A DNA stretch of 64,000 bases from CAVXTF01 sp963701375 (GCA_963701375.1 CAVOZT010000004.1:1674001-1738000), one strand, 5' to 3'. Positions 9,320-19,586 are shown, numbered from the stretch's first letter. The notes: generated from the sequence alone by a model not told the origin. Numbers and translations are program-made.

Positions 9320-10039
9320 TTGCCTCCGGTTCCCACTCTTGCCGTCGTCGTCGGAGGTGGATCGGGCATCGGTGCCGCGGTCGCTGCCCGACAGCGTGAA
9401 AGTGGTGCCCGTGTCGTCGTGTGGGACGCCACCGACGCGGGCGACATCGTCTGTGACATTTCTGACCCGGGCCAGGTGGACTCGGCGGCCGAAGCAACAC
9501 TCTCGCAGTTCGGCGTCCCGGACCTGGTGACCGTCACCGCAGGGATCGGGCACGCGAGGGCGCTTCTCGATGCGACTCCAGAGGAATGGGATCGCGTGGT
9601 CGGCGTGAACGCAAAGGGTGCGTGGCTCGCAATGCGCGCATTCGCCCGACCCATGCTCTCCGCCGGCGGCGGCTCTGTTATAGCGATCAGCAGCGTCAGT
9701 GCTCACCTGGTCGACCGGTCGATGGGTCTGTACTGCGCGTCGAAGGCTGCCCTCGAAATGGTTATCAAGGTTGCAGCAGCAGAGTGGGGCCCGACATTGC
9801 GGGTAAACGGGGTAGCCCCAGGAGTCACTGACACTCCGATGCTTGGCCCGGCGCGCCGCGACGGAACTTGGCTCACAAAGGTCGCGAAGCGCACCGTGCT
9901 CGGCCGGCTGGGAACCGCCGACGACATCGCCGACGCGGTCATCGCAGTACACGAGACGAAGTGGATGACCGGACAGGTCGTCGTATGCGACGGGGGACTT
10001 GCGCTCCGCAGCCCGATAAATCCGCTCGGAGACACTTGA
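9320..10039 (+). CDS. Short-chain dehydrogenase/reductase (SDR)
   Basis: 239 residues with a TTG start. The cofactor loop GGGSGIGAAVA, the active-site serine in ISSVSAHL and YCASK (Tyr and Lys) form a classical SDR site. An Asp at the end of the second strand (VVVWDATD) favours NAD(H). The C-terminal part holds NGVAPGVTDTPM and ends VCDGGLAL, which is typical. The reaction would be oxidation of an alcohol or reduction of a ketone. The same-strand series SDR - amidohydrolase - aldolase - transporter follows with short gaps, suggesting one operon. Confidence 0.87.
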   Translation: MPPVPTLAVVVGGGSGIGAAVAARQRESGARVVVWDATDAGDIVCDISDPGQVDSAAEATLSQFGVPDLVTVTAGIGHARALLDATPEEWDRVVGVNAKGAWLAMRAFARPMLSAGGGSVIAISSVSAHLVDRSMGLYCASKAALEMVIKVAAAEWGPTLRVNGVAPGVTDTPMLGPARRDGTWLTKVAKRTVLGRLGTADDIADAVIAVHETKWMTGQVVVCDGGLALRSPINPLGDT

Positions 10040-10066
10040 TACCCTTCAGTTCCGAGGTCCGTGACG

Positions 10067-11275
10067 ATGCCGCCCACTGAGATCACGACGAACGGCGCGG
10101 ACCTGTTCCTTCCTGACCCCGAACCCCGGGAGGTCAGAACCACCATCATCTCGGTCGACGACCACGTGGTGGAGCCGATCGATACCTTCGAGGGGCGCTT
10201 GCCCGCCAAGCTGGCCGATCGGGCGCCCCGGATAGTCGAGACTGAGCAGGGACATCAGGTCTGGGAGTTCGAAGGCAGTCACTACACGCAGGTTGGAATG
10301 AACGCTGTAGCCGGCCGCCGCCCCGACACGTTCGGTCTCGAGCCCTTCCGCTTCGACCAGATGCGTGCCGGTTGCTACGACGTCGACGCGCGGGTGCGCG
10401 ACATGGATCTGAACGGCGTATGGGCATCGGTCAACTTCCCGTCGCAGATCACCGGCTTCTGCGGGAGGGTCTTCTTCCAGGCGGAGGACCGCGAGCTCGG
10501 TCTGGCCTGCATCCGCGCGTGGAACGACTGGCTGTTCGAAGCCTGGCACGTTCCGTACCCCGAGCGCATCGTGGCGCTCGGAATCACATACCTCACTGAC
10601 CCTGAGCTTGCGGTAAGTGAGATCCGCCGCAACGCGGAGAGGGGCTTCACCTCCGTCACCCTTCCAGAACGTCCCCACGAGATCGGCCTCCCGTCACTTT
10701 GGGACCGCAAGCATTGGGATCCGATCATCGCTGCGATCGTCGAGACCGACACCGTGATCTCGTTGCACGTCGGTAGCTCCGGTCTCACGCCCGCACCTCG
10801 GGGCGCGCCCGCACTACAACTCGGGGCCACTTTGTTCGGACAGCTCTCGCTCACAGCGTGCGCCGAGTGGCTGTGGTCCGGCTACCCGAATCGTTACCCG
10901 ACGTTGAAGATCGCTATGAGCGAAGGCGGGATCGGCTGGGTCGCGATGCTTCTGGACCGCCTCGACAACATCGTTGATCGCTCGCGCTACGGAATGGGTT
11001 GGGACGTTCGGCCTGCGGACGTGCTCAAGCGCAACTTCTGGTTCTGCACCATCGACGACCCGTCGACTATCGACACCCGTCACCGCATCGGAGTGGAGAA
11101 CATCATGGTCGAGGTCGACTACCCGCACGGCGACAGCACCTGGCCCGACACGCAGAGGGTGATTGCGGAATGCTGGGGTCATCTGCCGGCTGCCGAGCTT
11201 CGCGCGATATGCAGCGAGAACGCCGCCAAGCTCTACCGTCACCCGTTGCCCCCACTGGTTCTGCCTGAGATCTAG
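10067..11275 (+). CDS. PF04909-type TIM-barrel amidohydrolase
   Basis: 402 residues from ATG 10067; GTG 10061 is in frame, but the GAGG at 10054-10057 spaces better to the ATG. The N-terminal SVDDHVVEP motif is the metal-binding start of the amidohydrolase-2 family. Later motifs include SLHVGSS, SEGGIGWV and EVDYPHGDSTWP, whose Asp/His end is typical. Members hydrolyse C-N or C-C bonds or decarboxylate, as ACMSD does. A close paralogue lies at 26690 with the same motif order. It sits between the SDR and a class II aldolase in an apparent operon. Confidence 0.85.
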   Translation: MPPTEITTNGADLFLPDPEPREVRTTIISVDDHVVEPIDTFEGRLPAKLADRAPRIVETEQGHQVWEFEGSHYTQVGMNAVAGRRPDTFGLEPFRFDQMRAGCYDVDARVRDMDLNGVWASVNFPSQITGFCGRVFFQAEDRELGLACIRAWNDWLFEAWHVPYPERIVALGITYLTDPELAVSEIRRNAERGFTSVTLPERPHEIGLPSLWDRKHWDPIIAAIVETDTVISLHVGSSGLTPAPRGAPALQLGATLFGQLSLTACAEWLWSGYPNRYPTLKIAMSEGGIGWVAMLLDRLDNIVDRSRYGMGWDVRPADVLKRNFWFCTIDDPSTIDTRHRIGVENIMVEVDYPHGDSTWPDTQRVIAECWGHLPAAELRAICSENAAKLYRHPLPPLVLPEI

Positions 11276-11283
11276 GAGGCTTC

Positions 11284-12018
11284 GTGGACTTCACTCCCAC
11301 CGCCGAGAAGCTGATACCTGACCTGTCTCCACGCGAAGAGCTCGTGGTTCTCGCCCGCGCTCTTTGGCGCGAGGGCTACAACGATCATCTTGCCGGGCAC
11401 ATCACCGTCAACCTCAGCGACGGAACGCTCTTGTGCAACCCGTGGATGATCACCTGGGCGGAGCTGCGACCGGCTCAGGTGCTCAGAATCGACCTGGAAG
11501 GAAACATCGTCGAAGGCGACTGGCCGGTGCCGCTCGGCATCCCGCTTCACCTCGAGCTGCACAAGCTTCGGCCGGGTGTGAAATGGGCGGCTCACAACCA
11601 TCCCCTCTACGGAACGGTGTGGGCCGATATGGGCGAGATTCCCGCCATCTTGGACCAGAGCTCGTCGTTGGGCGGTGGTGAGCTCGCGCTCGTGAACGAG
11701 TACTCGGGCCCGGTAAACGATCCTGCGAGCGCCCGCCGCGCCATCGAGCAGATGGGAAGTGCATCGGCGGCCCTGCTCTGCGGTCACGGCGTGTTCGTGC
11801 TGGGGGGTTCCGCACGCGCAGTTCACCAGCGGGCCGTGGCGCTGGAACAGCGCTGTCAGCACGCATGGTGCGTGAGGGCAGCGGGGGGCACGGGAGAGTC
11901 GTTGCTTCCGAAGGGTTTCCTGGACTTCATGGCGTCCACCGACGGCGAGGGATTCATCGGGTTCTGGGAAGCCGCCGTTCGGGCCGAGCTGAGAGCCGAC
12001 CCGGACCTTCTCGAGTGA
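11284..12018 (+). CDS. Class II aldolase/adducin family protein
   Basis: 244 residues with a GTG start after a clear AGGAGG at 11274-11279. The zinc ligands of the fold are visible as HNHPLYG (two His) and GHGVFV (third His). NDHLAGHIT matches the phosphate/carboxylate-binding start of the family. Known members cleave or epimerise sugar phosphates, but many actinobacterial ones act in catabolism with unknown substrates. The stop overlaps the GTG of the transporter (GTGA). Eight bases separate it from the amidohydrolase, so the two are very probably co-transcribed. Confidence 0.85.
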   Translation: MDFTPTAEKLIPDLSPREELVVLARALWREGYNDHLAGHITVNLSDGTLLCNPWMITWAELRPAQVLRIDLEGNIVEGDWPVPLGIPLHLELHKLRPGVKWAAHNHPLYGTVWADMGEIPAILDQSSSLGGGELALVNEYSGPVNDPASARRAIEQMGSASAALLCGHGVFVLGGSARAVHQRAVALEQRCQHAWCVRAAGGTGESLLPKGFLDFMASTDGEGFIGFWEAAVRAELRADPDLLE

Positions 12019-14071
12019 GCACGGCCGTAGAAGACCTCGCCCCGACGTTGGGCTTGCCCAGGCGTCGCGTGCTCCTCATCATGAGCGCGTTGCTCCTGGG
12101 CATGTTCTTGGCCGCTCTCGACCAGACGATCGTCTCGACTGCGCTACCGACGATCGTGGGCGACCTTCACGGCGCGTCACACCTGACATGGGTGGTGACC
12201 GCCTACCTGTTGGCCTCCACGGTCTCGACGCCATTGTGGGGCAAGCTGGGCGACCAGTACGGGCGCAAGTCGTTCTTCATCGCGGCGATCGTCGTCTTCC
12301 TGGTCGGGTCGGCCCTCGCCGGTTTCAGCCACTCGATGTTCGAGCTGATCGCGTTCAGGGCAGCTCAGGGATTGGGGGCCGGCGGCCTGATCATCGGGGC
12401 ACAGGCAATTGTCGGCGACGTCGTCTCCCCGCGAGATCGTGGTCGCTACATGGGCCTATTCGGCGCGATGTTCGGTGTCGCTACCGTGCTCGGCCCGCTA
12501 CTGGGCGGATTCTTCGTCGATTACCTCTCGTGGCGCTGGGTCTTCTACATCAACCTGCCCATCGGGGTGCTCGCTCTGTTCGTCACGACCGCGCAGCTCC
12601 CCGGTCACTTGAAGAGGGTCCATCACGTGATCGACTACCTGGGCTCCGTCCTCCTCGCGCTCGCTGCGACGGCACTTGTCTTGTTCACGAGCCTCGGTGG
12701 CACAACCTATGCGTGGGGCTCTCCCGAGATCATCGGAATGGCCGTCGCGGGGGTCGCGCTGACGGCGGTGTTCCTTTTCGTGGAGAGCCGGGCCGCCGAG
12801 CCCGTCATCCCTCTCGGGTTGTTCAGCAACCGGGTTTTCTCGGCTGCGGGCGCAGTGGGTTTTGTCGTGGGATTCGCTATGTTCGGAGCACTCACATTCC
12901 TGCCTCTGTACTTCCAGGATGCGAGAGGAGTGAGCCCGACCTTGTCGGGCCTGAGGCTGCTTCCTCTTATGGGCGGTCTGCTGTTGGCGTCCATCGGCTC
13001 GGGCCAGCTGGTCAGCCGCTGGGGCAGGTACAAGGTCTTCCCGGTCGTTGGCACGTTCCTCATGGTGGTGGGGCTCCTCTTGATGTCTCGGATAAGCCTC
13101 ACCACGGGCGGCTGGGTCATCGGCGAGTACATGTTCGTGTTCGGTGTGGGCCTCGGGCTCGTCATGCAGATCCTCGTGGTCGCGGTCCAAAATGCGGTGC
13201 CCTACGAACAGCTCGGAACCGCCACATCAGGTGCGACGTTCTTCCGCAGCATCGGTGGTTGCTTCGGCACAGCGGTGTTCGGAGCGATCTTCTCCAACCT
13301 GCTCGCGACCAACGTGGTGCACGCACTTCACTTGAAGAGAGCGCCGTCCACACTGAAGGGTCCCTGAGTGCGGCCGACCCGACCTCGCTCGCTCGTCTTC
13401 CTCCGGCGATCCATGCCGGAGTGGTGTCCGGCATGGTTCACACCATTCAGACCGTGTTCCTCATAGCGGTACCCATCGCGGCGGTGGCGTTCGCGCTCTC
13501 GTGGCTCCTTCCGGAGATCGAGCTGCGCAAGACGGTACGTTCGGTCGATCCCGGCGCAGGATTCGGGATGCCCGAGTCGCGGACCTCGCTCGAGGAGATG
13601 CAGCTCGCCCTCGAGCGCCTTAGTCAACGCGAGAACCGCAGAGAGCTCTATACCTCGCTCGCCGCGCGAGCGGGCCTCCAACTCGAACCGCGTTCCTGCT
13701 GGCTTTTATATCGACTGGCAGATCGCCCCGACTGCACCGTCGAGAGCATTGCCAGCAGATTGAAGGTCTCACCCGAACGCATATCCGAGGGCGTCGATGC
13801 ACTCGTCGGGGCGCAACTGATCTCCAAGGCGGAAGTTCCCGCAGGGTGCGAGCTCGTCCTCACCGAACTCGGCGACGACGCCATCAGCCGCCTTCAGGCG
13901 GCGAGGCGGGCAGGGCTGACCGAGCTGCTCGAAGGTTGGGACCCCGAAGCCCACCCAGAGATCGCCGACATGGTGCGCCGATTGGCACACGAGCTGTTGG
14001 CCGACGACGACAGGCTGCTCGCAGACGCCACAGCGTCCGTCTCCGCGTCGGCGTCTGCTTCTTCTACTTGA
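12015..14071 (+). CDS. DHA2-family MFS transporter fused to a C-terminal MarR-like domain (frame changes near 13360)
   Basis: Starts at GTG 12015. The first frame (to TGA 13367) gives about 450 residues with most of a 14-helix drug:H+ antiporter; the motif LDQTIVSTALPTIVGDL is characteristic. The natural continuation, SLSAADPTSLARLPPAIHAG, is in another frame from 13361, then a last membrane helix and a tail of about 180 residues. That tail carries a winged-helix segment resembling MarR (YRLADRPDCTVESIASRL). One missing base in AAGGGTCCC restores a single product of about 685 residues. DHA2-MarR fusions occur in actinomycetes, so the break looks like an indel rather than two genes. It may export a substrate of the upstream operon. 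Confidence 0.75.
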
Positions 14072-14149
14072 GAAGAAGTACACGGCGGTGTTCCCTTAAA
14101 ATTTAATTCTGTGCGGCGATTCGACCCGTCCGAGACGGTTGACCCTCTC

Positions 14150-14173
14150 ATTTATAGATAGATAGCTATAAAT
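14150..14173. promoter_or_regulatory. A/T-rich inverted repeat upstream of the GGDEF-EAL gene
   Basis: Perfect 8-base arms ATTTATAG (14150-14157) and CTATAAAT (14166-14173) surround an 8-base spacer, ATAGATAG. It lies 75 bases before the GTG of the GGDEF-EAL gene, in a strikingly A/T-rich patch for this DNA. The arrangement fits an operator for a dimeric regulator or an UP/-10 region. A smaller GC hairpin (CCGTC/GACGG, 14126-14138) sits just before it and could end the transporter transcript. Confidence 0.4.
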
Positions 14174-14248
14174 CACTAAGTCCCGTATAAGCAGCAACAT
14201 GAGACCGGCCGCTTCCGGGTCCAAAGTGGAACCGATAGGAGACGTTTT

Positions 14249-16637
14249 GTGGCGGAATTGACCGGCGCCACCAGGGTGATTGTTCAGGACCTCCCGCCGA
14301 AGGCCGAACCTATCTGGGTGAGTCCCGTTGCAGCTTTGGATCGGCTGGAGCCAGTTCCGGGCCAGAGAGGCGCCCGGCGAAAGATCCTGTGGGCAACCTA
14401 CGGGGTGCTGGGCGCCCTCCTCCTGGTCTTCTTCGTATTAGTCCTAGCCCGGAGGGCGGGGACGCGCTGGACCTGGCTCGACGGCTGGGGGGTGGACACC
14501 TTCGAGGTGCTTCTTGCCTCGTTGTGCATATCCCGGGGTCTGCTCAGGCGACCCGGTCGCTCCGTGGCTCTGCTCCTCGGGATCGGTCTTCTCTCGTGGA
14601 GCGTGGGTGACATCTCCCTGACCATCCAGTCTCTCGGGGGTGCAACTCCACCCAGCCCGAGCGTTGCGGACGTCTTCTATCTCCTCTTCTATCCGTGCAC
14701 TTACGTTGCAGTCGTACTGCTGATGCGCAAGGAGATTAAGAGGATCTCTCCACCCAGTTGGCTGGACGGCGCAGTCGCCGGACTCGGCGCGGCGACGTTG
14801 TGCGCGGCGTTCGCATTCCACAGCATCGTGCACACAGCCGGAGGAAGCGCCATCGGCGTGGCCGCGAACCTCGCATACCCGATCGGTGACGTACTCCTGC
14901 TCGGTCTCGTCGTTGCCGCTACAACACTCCTATCGGGCAGGGGACGGGCCTCCTGGGCGCTCCTCGCGTCCGGCATAGGTCTCAACGTCGTCGGCGACAC
15001 GTTCAACCTGTTCGGATCCTCCTTCGGAGGCGGCCGGGTCGGAAGCACCTTCAATGCAATCGCGTGGCCGACGGCGATCCTTCTCATCTCCGCGTCCGTC
15101 TGGCTGCGCAAGCCTCCGTCGACACGCCTGGTAGCAGAACGGGCGAGTGGCTTCTTCATGCCGGGCCTCGCGACCGCGGCGGGGCTTGTCGTTCTCTTCG
15201 TGGCCACGTTCCGTGAAACCAGTCGCGTTGCGATCGGACTGGCGACCACGACACTCGTTGTCGCGGGGATCCGGCTCGCGTTCTCGAGCGCGAGGCCTGC
15301 GATCGATCACCGAACTTCGCCATCACGAAGCGGTGACAGACGAGCTGACCGGACTCGGAAACAGACGCAAGCTGTTCAACGTGTTCGAGACTCTCTTCGA
15401 GGAAGCCGATTGGTCGCCGACGACGGCACGGAGCCTGGCCTTCCTGTTCGTGGACCTCGATCACTTCAAGGAGATAAACGACTCGTTCGGGCATCCGGCG
15501 GGCGACCAGTTGTTGAGGCAGTTGGGGCCGCGTCTCACGTCGGTCGTCAGGAGCTCGGACGTCGTGGTCCGTCTTGGTGGGGACGAATTTGCGGTCCTTC
15601 TGATCGGTGCCGACGTTGACGAGGCAAGGAGAGTCGCCGAGCGGCTAACTGCGAGCATCGAGCAACCCTTCGTCCTCGACATGGTGAGTGCCCGGATCAG
15701 TGCGAGCATCGGGATCTCGATCATGGAGACGGACGCCGACGACAGCGCAGGGTTGCTCAGGTGCGCAGACGTCGCCATGTTCCGTGCGAAGGCGGGAAAC
15801 ACGTCCTTTGCGTTCTACGACGAGAACATCGACGACCACAACGTCCTGCTGATGGCGGAGGAGTTGAGAACTGCGGTCGACGAAAAGCAATTCGTCCTTC
15901 ACTACCAGCCGCAACTGGACTTGAGAACCGGCGGCATCTGTGCTGTCGAGGCACTGCTCCGTTGGCCCAACGAGCGGCTAGGCATGGTTCCGCCGTTGAA
16001 GTTCTTGCCTGTGGCGGAAGAGGCAGGACTCATGCCGTCTCTGACTCCACTTGTTCTCGACGCCGCCTTGGAGCAGTGCGCAGTATGGCGAGCCGAATCG
16101 CACGACTTGGCGGTCTCGGTGAACCTGTCGGCCTCCAACCTTCTCGATCCCGGATTCACCGGGCTGGTGAGCCAGATGCTCGAGAGGCACCACGTCCCAC
16201 CCTCCGCGCTCGTTCTCGAGATCACCGAGACGTGCATCATCTCCGACTACGAGCGTTCCAAGAAGGTGATCGAAGACCTGCGCGATCTGGGGCTGGTTGT
16301 GTCGATCGACGATTTCGGAGCCGGGTTCACCTCACTCGCGTACTTGGGTGACCTGGCGGTCGGCGAACTGAAGCTCGACCGCATCTTCATCACCGGTCTC
16401 GCGTCTGAGCACCGGTCGCGAGATCTTGCCCTTATCAGGTCGACGATAGAGCTCGCTCATGCGTTGCGGCTGCGCGTCGTCGCCGAGGGGATCGAGGACC
16501 ACGCCACTCTCGAACTGTTGTCGGAGCTCGGTTGCGACCTCGCCCAGGGCTACTTCATCGGCAGGCCGATGCCGGCGGACAGTGTCGTGCTCGAGAGCAC
16601 GATCCAATCGCCGGGCAATCGGGCGTTGGTCGGTTAG
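14249..16637 (+). CDS. Membrane-anchored GGDEF-EAL protein (c-di-GMP turnover; frame changes near 15290)
   Basis: GTG start with AGGAG at 14237-14241. The first about 350 residues are strongly hydrophobic, roughly nine or ten membrane segments. In another frame from about 15290 follow TDELTGLGNRRKL, an I-site RSSD five residues before GGDEF (RLGGDEF), then a complete EAL domain: EALLRW, NLSASNL, EITET, DDFGAGFTSL, KLDRIFI and VAEGIED. Both cyclase and phosphodiesterase sites look intact. One indel between 15285 and 15305 separates the membrane part from the enzymatic part; corrected length is about 796 residues. The membrane domain probably senses a signal and sets c-di-GMP level. Confidence 0.8.
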
Positions 16638-16677
16638 CGCTAGGAATTCAGCGCTAAGGATTCAGCGCTAAGGATTC
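16636..16677. repeat. Three tandem copies of a 14-base repeat
   Basis: Copies at 16636-16649 (AGCGCTAGGAATTC), 16650-16663 and 16664-16677 (both AGCGCTAAGGATTC). The last two are identical. They fill the gap between the convergent GGDEF-EAL and zinc-ribbon genes, and the third copy overlaps the stop codon of the latter (16676-16678). Each unit contains the palindrome AGCGCT. Confidence 0.8.
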
Positions 16678-17392
16678 AGGCGGAGCTCTTGTTCAACTGC
16701 TTTTGGATCAGGGGCCACGCGAGCGGAGCCACCGCGACAATGGCGGCTGCCAGTCCAATGAAGGATCCATAGCTGTACGACCATCCGTACTTGTAGCTGA
16801 AGCCCGGTCCGGAAGCCGAACCACCGCCTCCGTAGCTCCTCGTCAGGAACCCGATCAACACGAGGAGGAACGACAGTCCAGTGACGACCAGAAGAGCCGT
16901 GTCGTCCGGTATCGGCAAGCGGAACGGCATCTTGGCCCATCCGGCTTTCATGACCAAGAAGGCGATCACCACAAGGCTAAGGATGAACACGACCCAGAAG
17001 TAGCCGTGCAAGGAATACCCGCTGAACGAGAAGCTGGCACTGTGGATGGTGGTCGTGACTCCTGCGGCGGTGGTCGTCTCGGAACCGCCGTACTTGTCCC
17101 ACGGTAGGAACATGGAGATGAGGAGCACCAGGCTTGCAACTCCGATGATCCTTTCGTCTCGCGAGAGCCGGTTGATATCGAACGCAAAAGGAGGCAAGTT
17201 CAGGCCGGGCGTCGCAGCCGCAGGCGCACCACCTACCGGCATGGCCGCCCCGGCACCCGGAGGAGCCGCCGACGCACCTGGTGGTACAGGGGCTCCTGTT
17301 ACGGTCTGGGTCTGTCCACTGAGCAAGGCCCCGCAGTTGGGACAGGCGTTGGCGCCTTCCGGGGTCTCGTGGCCACACTGGGAACAGTTCAT
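16676..17392 (-). CDS. Zinc-ribbon membrane protein of unknown function
   Basis: 238 residues from ATG 17392 (MNCSQCGHETPEG). The N-terminus is a CxxC...CxxC zinc ribbon (CSQCG and CPNCG). A Pro/Ala/Gly-rich linker of about 45 residues follows, then four hydrophobic helices with a Ser/Thr-rich loop after the first and a Tyr/Gly-rich loop before the last. The layout resembles actinobacterial zinc-ribbon DUF membrane proteins. No catalytic motif is visible. Its stop lies in a tandem repeat, and its start is divergent from the lipoprotein gene. Confidence 0.7.
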   Translation of the reverse strand: MNCSQCGHETPEGANACPNCGALLSGQTQTVTGAPVPPGASAAPPGAGAAMPVGGAPAAATPGLNLPPFAFDINRLSRDERIIGVASLVLLISMFLPWDKYGGSETTTAAGVTTTIHSASFSFSGYSLHGYFWVVFILSLVVIAFLVMKAGWAKMPFRLPIPDDTALLVVTGLSFLLVLIGFLTRSYGGGGSASGPGFSYKYGWSYSYGSFIGLAAAIVAVAPLAWPLIQKQLNKSSA

Positions 17393-17627
17393 GCCACTTC
17401 TCCGATCTGCCGCCAAGCGACGAGACGAATTGCAACCTGTGCGGGCACAGAGAGGTTAGCCCTGGGTGGTCATCGCGCGACGGATCCTTTGCAATCGGGC
17501 CACCGACCAAGGGACATGCGGATGTTTCGGTCATCCCCGGTGTACCGTCTAACCACTTCCCCCGAGGACCTCGACCCTCATCGGGCGAGTGTGCGCACAC
17601 GACGGGGACCAGATCCAGGAGGATTCA

Positions 17628-18416
17628 ATGCGCGTAACTTCTGGCCCTCCCGTTGCTCGCAAGTTGCTGACTCTGGCTTCGACGATCGCCGTCACCGGGC
17701 TCTTTTTGGCAGCTTGCAGCTCCGGCGCCTCGAGCAACTCGTTGACCAGCTCGACTGGTTCTACGAGCTCGACCAGCAGCTCGCCGAACGGGACAGGCAA
17801 TCAAGGCGGGAGCTCGACGACTTCCGGTGGATCCACCGCTGCGTCGAAGCTCTCAGCGTTGGAGACCAACGTTCAGTCGGCTAGGGGTGGCACGTTCAAG
17901 CTGACCTATGCCGAGATGTCGTCTTCCAGTTCTGCCGGCGGAACCCTGACCTTCGAGCAGATGCCCCCGAAGTACCGCTTCAGCGTCGGTGGTGCGACCG
18001 CCGCCGACATCGTAAACACGGGCACCAAGACCTACGTGTGCTCGGGATCGTCGGGTCACACTTATTGCTACGGATATAGCTCCTCGGCCAATCCGTTCGC
18101 GACCCTTCTCAACCTGATCACGGGGGCCAGCGTCCTCACTCAATTCCACAAGCTTCAGTCCGGGCTCGCAGCGAAGCTCCAAGGTGTCCAGGTCAATTTC
18201 TCGAACCAGACATTCGCCGGACAGGCGTCCCAATGCGCCTCGGGGACGTACCAGGGCAACTCCTTCAAATACTGCTTGACCAACTCGGGCGTTCTCGCAT
18301 ACGCCGGCGGCTCGGAAGCCAAGAGCTTCGGGTCGATTTCGTTGACTTCGTACTCGACCAGCGCGTCGGCGAGTGACTTTGCCCTGCCGGCCGGGGCAAC
18401 GATCGTGGGCGGCTGA
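17628..18416 (+). CDS. Putative lipoprotein
   Basis: 262 residues from ATG 17628, preceded by AGGAGG. It has a lipoprotein signal peptide with lipobox LAAC near residues 25-28, followed by a long Ser/Thr/Gly linker. The rest is a beta-rich domain with four paired-looking cysteines (VCSGSSGHTYC and QCASGTYQGNSFKYC). It recalls LppX/LprG-like or DUF-type cell-envelope lipoproteins by layout only; I cannot assign a family. It is expected to be anchored to the outer face of the membrane. Confidence 0.7.
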   Translation: MRVTSGPPVARKLLTLASTIAVTGLFLAACSSGASSNSLTSSTGSTSSTSSSPNGTGNQGGSSTTSGGSTAASKLSALETNVQSARGGTFKLTYAEMSSSSSAGGTLTFEQMPPKYRFSVGGATAADIVNTGTKTYVCSGSSGHTYCYGYSSSANPFATLLNLITGASVLTQFHKLQSGLAAKLQGVQVNFSNQTFAGQASQCASGTYQGNSFKYCLTNSGVLAYAGGSEAKSFGSISLTSYSTSASASDFALPAGATIVGG

Positions 18417-18418
18417 CC

Positions 18419-18435
18419 CCGTCCCTCCGGGACGG
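18419..18435. terminator. Hairpin between convergent genes
   Basis: Perfect 7-base stem CCGTCCC/GGGACGG with a 3-base loop, two bases after the lipoprotein stop and 18 bases from the stop of the convergent oxidoreductase. There is no T-run, as is common in high-GC actinomycetes. It could end transcription from both sides. Confidence 0.45.
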
Positions 18436-18452
18436 ATCAGCTACCCGAGGGT

Positions 18453-19586
18453 TCAACCAGCGGCAGGCTCAGGACCTCCGGGCCATCCGGAGGGAACCAC
18501 GAAACCGGTGATGGTCGCCGGGTCCACAGGCCTGCGCTCGTCCGCTGACTGGTAGACCGCGAAGCAGAGCTGGAGCACCTTGACCGCCTCGTCGAGTGTC
18601 ATTGCGGCCGGGGTTCCGGCCAGCAGCGAATCCACGAAGTGGGCCGAGGATCTCTTGAAGCCCGAGCCCCAGTCCGCGTCGACGTCCCGCATCTCGACCG
18701 TGCCGCATTCGCCTTGCTTGCCGTTGTAGAGCACCACCGGCGCCAGGTCGAGCATCTCGCCGGTAGCACGAGTCACCCAGATGAGCCCTTCGTCGCCTTG
18801 GATCTCGAAGAACTCGTCGGCTCCGTAGTACTTCGATCGCATCCACATCTTCGGCGCGTACTGGACGTCCATCACCCCCAACAATCCGGGGTCTTCGTAC
18901 TCGAAGAGGGCGACGCACGGCTCGAAGAAGTAGTCCCGCCTCTTCACGACTGCCTGCACCGAGGTGATGTCCTGGTTGACCAGCCACATCGCCATCGCGA
19001 ACTTGTGCACCATGTCGTCGAAGAGGTGACCTCCGGGACTGCGCGAATCGAGCCTCCACCCATAGCCTTCGGGACGCAGGTTCGCCTGGAAGGCGGAGTC
19101 CGTCTGCCCGACCACTGTCTTGATCCGGATTCCGGTCGGACGACCGATCACCCCTTCTGAAACGAGCCTCTTGGCGAGCTCGAGCGGCGGGTAGTGGACG
19201 AAGCACTCGCTTATCCGGAGGGTCAGCCCTGCATCAGTCGCTGCCTTCCCCAGGGACCGGGCCTCTTCGACGCTGTTGGTCACGGGCTTTTGTACCGAGA
19301 CGTGCTTTCCGGCATTCAGTGCCTCGAGGACATGCTCGTGGTGCAGATGCGTGGGCGTCAGGATCTCTACCGCGTCGAGGTTCGTGTCGTCGAGCATCCG
19401 GTCCAGGTCCGTGTAGACCGAGGGTGAGCCCCAACGCTCGGCCGCCGACCTGGCCGTCGCCTCGTCGACATCACAGACGGCGACGACGTCACACTTCGGG
19501 TGTTCGAGATATCCCGCGACATTCATGTCCGCGATGTTGCCGGTGCCCACGATCCCGAGGCGGACGCGCTCCACCGGTTTGACCAT
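18453..19586 (-). CDS. Gfo/Idh/MocA family oxidoreductase
   Basis: 377 residues from ATG 19586, with GAGAGG just upstream. The N-terminal Rossmann motif VRLGIVGTGNIADMN binds NAD(P). The family signature appears as AGKHVSVQKPVTNS, whose Lys-Pro is the usual EKP equivalent. RLDSRSPGGHLFDDMVHK provides the GG-H-D-H-type catalytic segment. Such enzymes oxidise a hydroxyl on sugars, inositols or related compounds. No sugar transporter lies beside it; the divergent neighbour is a nucleobase-type permease. Confidence 0.85.
   Translation of the reverse strand: MVKPVERVRLGIVGTGNIADMNVAGYLEHPKCDVVAVCDVDEATARSAAERWGSPSVYTDLDRMLDDTNLDAVEILTPTHLHHEHVLEALNAGKHVSVQKPVTNSVEEARSLGKAATDAGLTLRISECFVHYPPLELAKRLVSEGVIGRPTGIRIKTVVGQTDSAFQANLRPEGYGWRLDSRSPGGHLFDDMVHKFAMAMWLVNQDITSVQAVVKRRDYFFEPCVALFEYEDPGLLGVMDVQYAPKMWMRSKYYGADEFFEIQGDEGLIWVTRATGEMLDLAPVVLYNGKQGECGTVEMRDVDADWGSGFKRSSAHFVDSLLAGTPAAMTLDEAVKVLQLCFAVYQSADERRPVDPATITGFVVPSGWPGGPEPAAG

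Noticed and set aside
12188..13350. Plus-frame open reading frame overlapping the DHA2 transporter
   Set aside because: Before 13360 it is Arg/Gly-rich shadow sequence; only its 3' part is real, as the continuation of the transporter.
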